Positions 59,399-64,000 of a stretch of DNA of 64,000 nucleotides are shown here, piece after piece. Origin of the DNA: Erythroxylum novogranatense (lineage: Eukaryota > Streptophyta > Magnoliopsida > Malpighiales > Erythroxylaceae); the NCBI GenBank assembly GCA_029891385.1, contig CM057224.1, positions 35,469,005-35,533,004 of the forward strand, given 5' to 3'. A model generated the notes under the pieces. The model was given only the letters and a program-made list of their open reading frames with translations. It was not told the DNA's origin and did not search any database. Numbering within the stretch: the stretch's first letter is position 1; the number at the start of each line of letters is the position of its first letter. The position numbers and the translations under genes are program-made.

Positions 59399-62300
59399 AA
59401 TAATACAATGTCACCATTGAAACCCTTACTGATTTCAACTTTAAGAAATGGAAGTAAGATGTAGAGTTTGCATTGGAGATGATGGATATCAATATGGACA
59501 TGATTAAGTAAAGATTGCCAGCAACTACATCCATCAATTCAGAGGCTGAAAGAGTAGCATATACAGCTTGGGAAAGGTCAAACATGATGTGTTATTTAAC
59601 CATAACGAGATTCAGTACAAACCATCTACTTAGTGGACTTTCAGAGACTAGCATATCAACAGATTTCCTCAATAATGTCTATTAGATGTATAAGGTATCC
59701 TCTAATGCTAAGATAGGTACCTTATTAAAGGAACTATACCCTATAAGATATAATAAAGCAGGGGGAGTGAGAGAATACATAATTAGGATCGTCCACCTCT
59801 AGAGCAACTTAAAGGCATTAAACATTTATATTCCTGATGTTTTTATTGTGACATCAAGCTTTGAATACTCTTCCATTAGAGTTTGATACTATGTTTACCG
59901 CATGCAATTCTCAGGATAAAGCTTAGGACATAAATTCATTAATAATTCATTGTGTTGTTGAAGAAGAGAAGTTGAAGAATATAACTCATACAACCTTAAT
60001 AGCAACTACTGGAAAGGAAAATGTGAAGCCCTAGAAGTTTAAAGGTAAGAATTCTAAATTTCCTTAACATAAAGATATAGGTTAGTCTAACACAACCAAG
60101 GGTTTAGTGAGTATGAGTATGGAATATTTCATTTGTAAAAAGAAGAGACATAGAAAGCTAGAATTTTAGAAGTAAAAAACTGGAAAGAAAGGAGGGAGAT
60201 ATCAAGTAACTCCTTAGCTTATATGGTACATGGGTCTAATATTGCTATAACCACATTATGTTCTTAATGGATATATAATGCAACTTCTAATCATGTTGCT
60301 TCTGCAATGTAGGGATTCATGATAAAGAGAAAGTACAATAAAAAGGAGGAAAAACTAATGGTAGGAAATAATGAAGAATTGGATTTAGTCTCTATAGTGG
60401 ATGTGTGTTTGAACTTAGATATATAGTTCAAACTTATTTTATATGAAACATTTTATATATCATCTTTTAGACCGAATTTGATCTCTGTATCTATTTTGGA
60501 TAAAGAAGGCTATAATTTTGTATTTGAAATTTTGGTTGTAAAGTTATCTTTCAATGTAAAACATATTGGTATGACCTTCTTATTATATGATTTATATAGA
60601 ATGTTTTTTCCCTTGATGAGATATATGCTTCTTCATATATTTTTGATCATGTTACTAAAAAACGACCCCTAATAAAGGAAAAGTCATACATATTGTGGCT
60701 TAAAAAGATTAGGCCACATTTTTAGAGAAATGGTTGAGAGACTGACAATGGATAACTTTTTTCAAACTTTGGTTATGATAATTTGGAAATATGTGTTGAC
60801 GGTTGCAAGGGTAAGTTGACCAAAATAAAAAAAAGGGTTAACTCATGCTTATAGCTTATTAGAACTCATATATATAAATATGCGGACCCTATAAAGCTAC
60901 ATTGTGTAATTGATGATATTTTTTACATTTATTTATGATTATTCCCATTATGAATATGTGTTTTTTTTAAGCAAAGGCTGAAGCTCTTGATAAATTCAAG
61001 ATTTTTAAGATTGAAGTTAAGAACCAATTGGGGAGGTTAATCAAGGCTGCCAGATCTAATCGTGGAGGTAAATATTATGGAAAATATGGAGTTTTATGGC
61101 AAGAAACGGTTTATTTGCTAAATATTTAAAATAATATGGAATAGTAACTCAATTTACTATACAAGTAGTCTTGAACAAAATGGTATAGTCAAAAGGCATA
61201 ATCGCACCTTATAGGACATGGCGAGGTTAATGCAAAGTAGGACTAATTCTGCCATATTACAAGTGAGATCAATGCAAAGTAGGATTAATTTACCTGATTA
61301 CCTTTGGGATAAAGTAACAAAAATTGTCTGGTACATACTTAATAGAGTCCTAAGCAAATCAGTTTCAAAGACATCTTTTGAAATTTGTAATTGATGAAGG
61401 CCTAACCTCACTCATCTTTGTGTATAGGGCTGCCTTATTGAGGTATATTTACATAATCTTTATGAAGATAAGTTGCATTCTTATTCCTCCTGTTATTACT
61501 TTTTTGGATATCCCAACCACTCTTAAGGATACATATTTTACTATAAAGATGGAGGGCTAGAATAGTTGAATAACAAATAGCTAAGTTTCTAAAGCATAAT
61601 GTCTATGATAAGGGTGGGCCTTTTCATTCTTCAAATGATAGAAGATTGGATACTACAGTTATTTCATATCCATCACTCATATAGTCAGAATTGGTAGATT
61701 CAAGTCTTAGTATTGTAGCAATACAGGAATAAGAACTCATACCTGTACAAACTATAATTCTTAAGGTATGTGAACATATTGAACTAATTCAATTTAAGAG
61801 ATCCACTAGAGTTGGAGACCTATTATATTATCTGATTACATAGTCTATTTGGGTGAACAAGATTATAATATTTAATATATGTTGGCTTCAGTTACTTTTA
61901 TAGAAGTTACTTCTAGACCATATGCTAATTTGTAGTGGGAGGTAATGAGGGACGAGATGCAATCCATAAAACATAATAAGGTACGGAAGCTTATATATTT
62001 GTCTCATAACTATAAAAATGTCAGTTGTAAATGGATTTATAAGACTAAAAAGGACTCTTAGGGTAAAAATGAGATGTTTAAAGCTCGGTTGCCTACTAGA
62101 GGGTTCATTCAGAGAGGTGGGATCGACTTTAATGTTACCTTTTCTTTTGTATCCTTTAAGGATGCATTTAAAGTGATTATGACAATAATAGCTCCTTATG
62201 ACACGGAGATACATCAGATGAATTTTAGAACTACTTTCCTAAATGAAAACCATTATGAAGAGGTTTATATAAAACAACATGAACGATTTTAGGATCAAGA

Positions 62301-63440
62301 TAAAGCTATCTGGACTGTAAATTGAGAAAGTATACAAATGGTTTGAAATAAGCTTCCAGACAGTAGTACCTAAAGTTTAATAAGGTTGTTACCTCATTTA
62401 ACTTCACAAAAAATAAATTTGAAAGATGCTTACATCACAAGATAAAGGGGAGTAAGGTTATTTTTCTACTTTTGTATGTGAATGATATCTTACTCACATC
62501 AATTGACTTGACCATGTTGCATGGGGTTGAACAATTTTGGCCAAAGATTTTGATATGATGAAATTTGTTGAAGCATCTTTTGTCTTAGGTATTTAAATTC
62601 ACCGAGACAGATCTTAAAACTTTTTAATTCTCTCACAGAGTACATATATTAAGCGAGTACTGCAAAGGTTTAATATAGCTGATAGTAAACCTATTATAAC
62701 ACTTATCTTTCATGGCGAGGATTATCTTTAGCACATTGTCTAAAGAATGATACAGAGAGATAGACTATGCAAAATGTTCCTTGTTATAGTGCAATTGGTA
62801 GCCTTATGTGTGCCCCATGTGTCCACTATACTTGACATTGCACGCATTATTGCATTGTTGGGTAGATATTTGGTAAACCCAGAAATAGATCACTGGAGTG
62901 CAGTCAAATGAGTTGTGAGATATCTCAAGGTAAAAAAGGATTATATGTTGATACTTAGAAAAGTTAATAGTCTAAGCCTCATTGGTTATACAGATTTAGA
63001 TTTTGCTATGTGTCTAGATTATATGAAGTCTACATTAGAGTACATTTTCATGTTGGTAGATGGTGTTATTTTGAGGAAGTCAAACAGACACCGGTAAATT
63101 CCTCCATTAAAAATATGGAGCTTGTAACATGCTATAGGATTGCTTCGCTAGTGGTTTGGTTTAGAAACTTAATTTTTAGGTTATTTGTGGTTGTTTTGGT
63201 AGCTAGTATTATTCAGTTATATAGTTATAATCATTTTGTTATATTATTCAACAACAACAATAAAAGTATCATAGGGTCTAAACATTTGAACATCAAATAT
63301 TTGACTGTAAAGGAATGAGTGCAGAAAGTTGACATCATAGTGGAGCATATAGAGACCAAACAGATGTCGATTCTACTAACTAAAAGACTACACCGAATCA
63401 ATTTTGAAAAACATGTATATAGTATGAGCTTGTTGAATTC
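59399..63440 (+). pseudogene. Decayed Ty1/copia gag-pol
   Basis: Copia proteins are readable in order on the plus strand through many stops and frameshifts. Gag (NFKKWK, ALEMMDI, GGVREYI) is at about 59,430-59,830 and a CCHC remnant (CKKKRHRK) near 60,140. Protease/pre-integrase words (GFMIKRKYN, PNLISVSILDKEGYNF, CKGKLTKIKKR) lie at 60,310-60,830. Integrase remnants follow to 61,400, and RT (ARLPTRGFIQRGGIDFNVTF, then LLYVNDILLTSI) at 61,930-62,500. RNase H (RYLKVKKDYML, GYTDLDFAMC, KSTLEYIF) is at 62,915-63,090. The RT catalytic box reads YVND rather than the family's YVDD, so one catalytic aspartate is lost. The terminal MSLLNSF is the usual C-terminal text. Confidence 0.85.
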
Positions 63441-64000
63441 CTTTGACACTATTAATTAGGGATCATTATATTTTCCTCCTGATACAATTATTTTGTTTTT
63501 CATGTATTAGGACTGTTCATTTTATATGTATATTGATGATCGTCCTTTTTTACTCAATCATTCGGTTTGTGGAACTTTGTCATAATACAAGTAAAATTGT
63601 TAAGATTTGTATTAATCATAAGCATTTTAAAGGTTATTGGGAATGTATACAAATTGACCTGGAAACTATATCTTCAGGAACATATAGATACGTAGATAAA
63701 TCTATATATTTGGTAAGACATAGGAGGATATAAGTGTTTAATCTTATAAAGGTATTCTCTAGTGTGGTTTAGAATTGAGTGAGAGACAATAAATTTCTCT
63801 AATATACTTTAGCATAAAGTTTAGATAAATTGAGACTGACAAATAGAACAATGATACGTTTCAGATCATATAAGTATCCTTGTAATTTGCCACATACCTT
63901 TTTCTCATTTATGTCAGTAAGGCATTAAATATGCATGATTATATTGATCTGTGTTACACAATGGCACATGTATTTGATATTTTTCGATATTGAAAATCTT
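63441..64000 (+). other. Downstream of the copia gag-pol, possible 3' LTR
   Basis: Non-coding AT-rich DNA where a 3' LTR would be expected. I could not match it convincingly to the candidate 5' part (51,200-51,490 plus 59,127-59,398), and the window ends here. Confidence 0.3.

Overview
This is nuclear DNA from a flowering plant, almost certainly a core eudicot. Genes are split by GT-AG introns, intergenic DNA is very AT-rich, the proteins read closest to Arabidopsis families, and nearly half of the window is nested LTR retrotransposons. The species cannot be named from the sequence.

Region 1, 1-26.2 kb, is gene-bearing. An ABC transporter B gene (ABCB2/ABCB10-like, minus strand) enters at the left edge and is cut by it; only its first four coding exons are present. 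About 6.8 kb of AT-rich intergenic DNA follows, with a 0.55 kb block built almost only of A and T, small tandem duplications, an LTR-like segment and a SINE-like fragment. Next is a complete class II trehalose-6-phosphate synthase gene (TPS5-like, minus, three coding exons, 861 aa). It has an inferred 5'UTR intron and two small upstream ORFs. A second intergenic stretch (14.4-19.6 kb) holds a candidate Harbinger/Tourist-type MITE and a second SINE-like copy. A single-exon DUF295 (KIB1-4 beta-propeller) gene without an F-box follows (19.6-20.5 kb, minus). Then comes a complete class A1 heat-shock factor gene (HSFA1, plus, two exons, 513 aa). TPS5 and HSFA1A are near neighbours in Arabidopsis too (AT4G17770 and AT4G17750), so this looks like conserved microsynteny.

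Region 2, 26.2-64 kb, has no host gene that I recognise. A 188-bp hAT-type MITE with an 8-bp target duplication lies at 27.26 kb. A roughly 4.4-kb solo LTR (28,759-42,342, TSD TAAAT) is split by a full-length Ty3/gypsy chromovirus (30,110-39,310, TSD ACACA, 2.25-kb LTRs, tRNA-Met PBS, gag to chromodomain). That element is broken by several frameshifts and in-frame stops. A heavily decayed Ty1/copia element lies on the minus strand (about 43.2-49.2 kb). A structurally intact non-autonomous LARD-like element (51,496-59,121, TSD TTTTG, 2.14-kb LTRs around 3.34 kb of non-coding DNA) appears to sit in the leader or 5' LTR of a second decayed Ty1/copia element on the plus strand (gag to RNase H, about 59.4-63.4 kb).

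The host genes do not form an operon-like unit. TPS5-like (trehalose-phosphate and SnRK1 signalling) and HSFA1 (master heat-stress regulator) are independent stress or sugar genes that have stayed close together. The most informative structures are the layered transposon insertions, whose target duplications and ends can be read directly and give an order of events.
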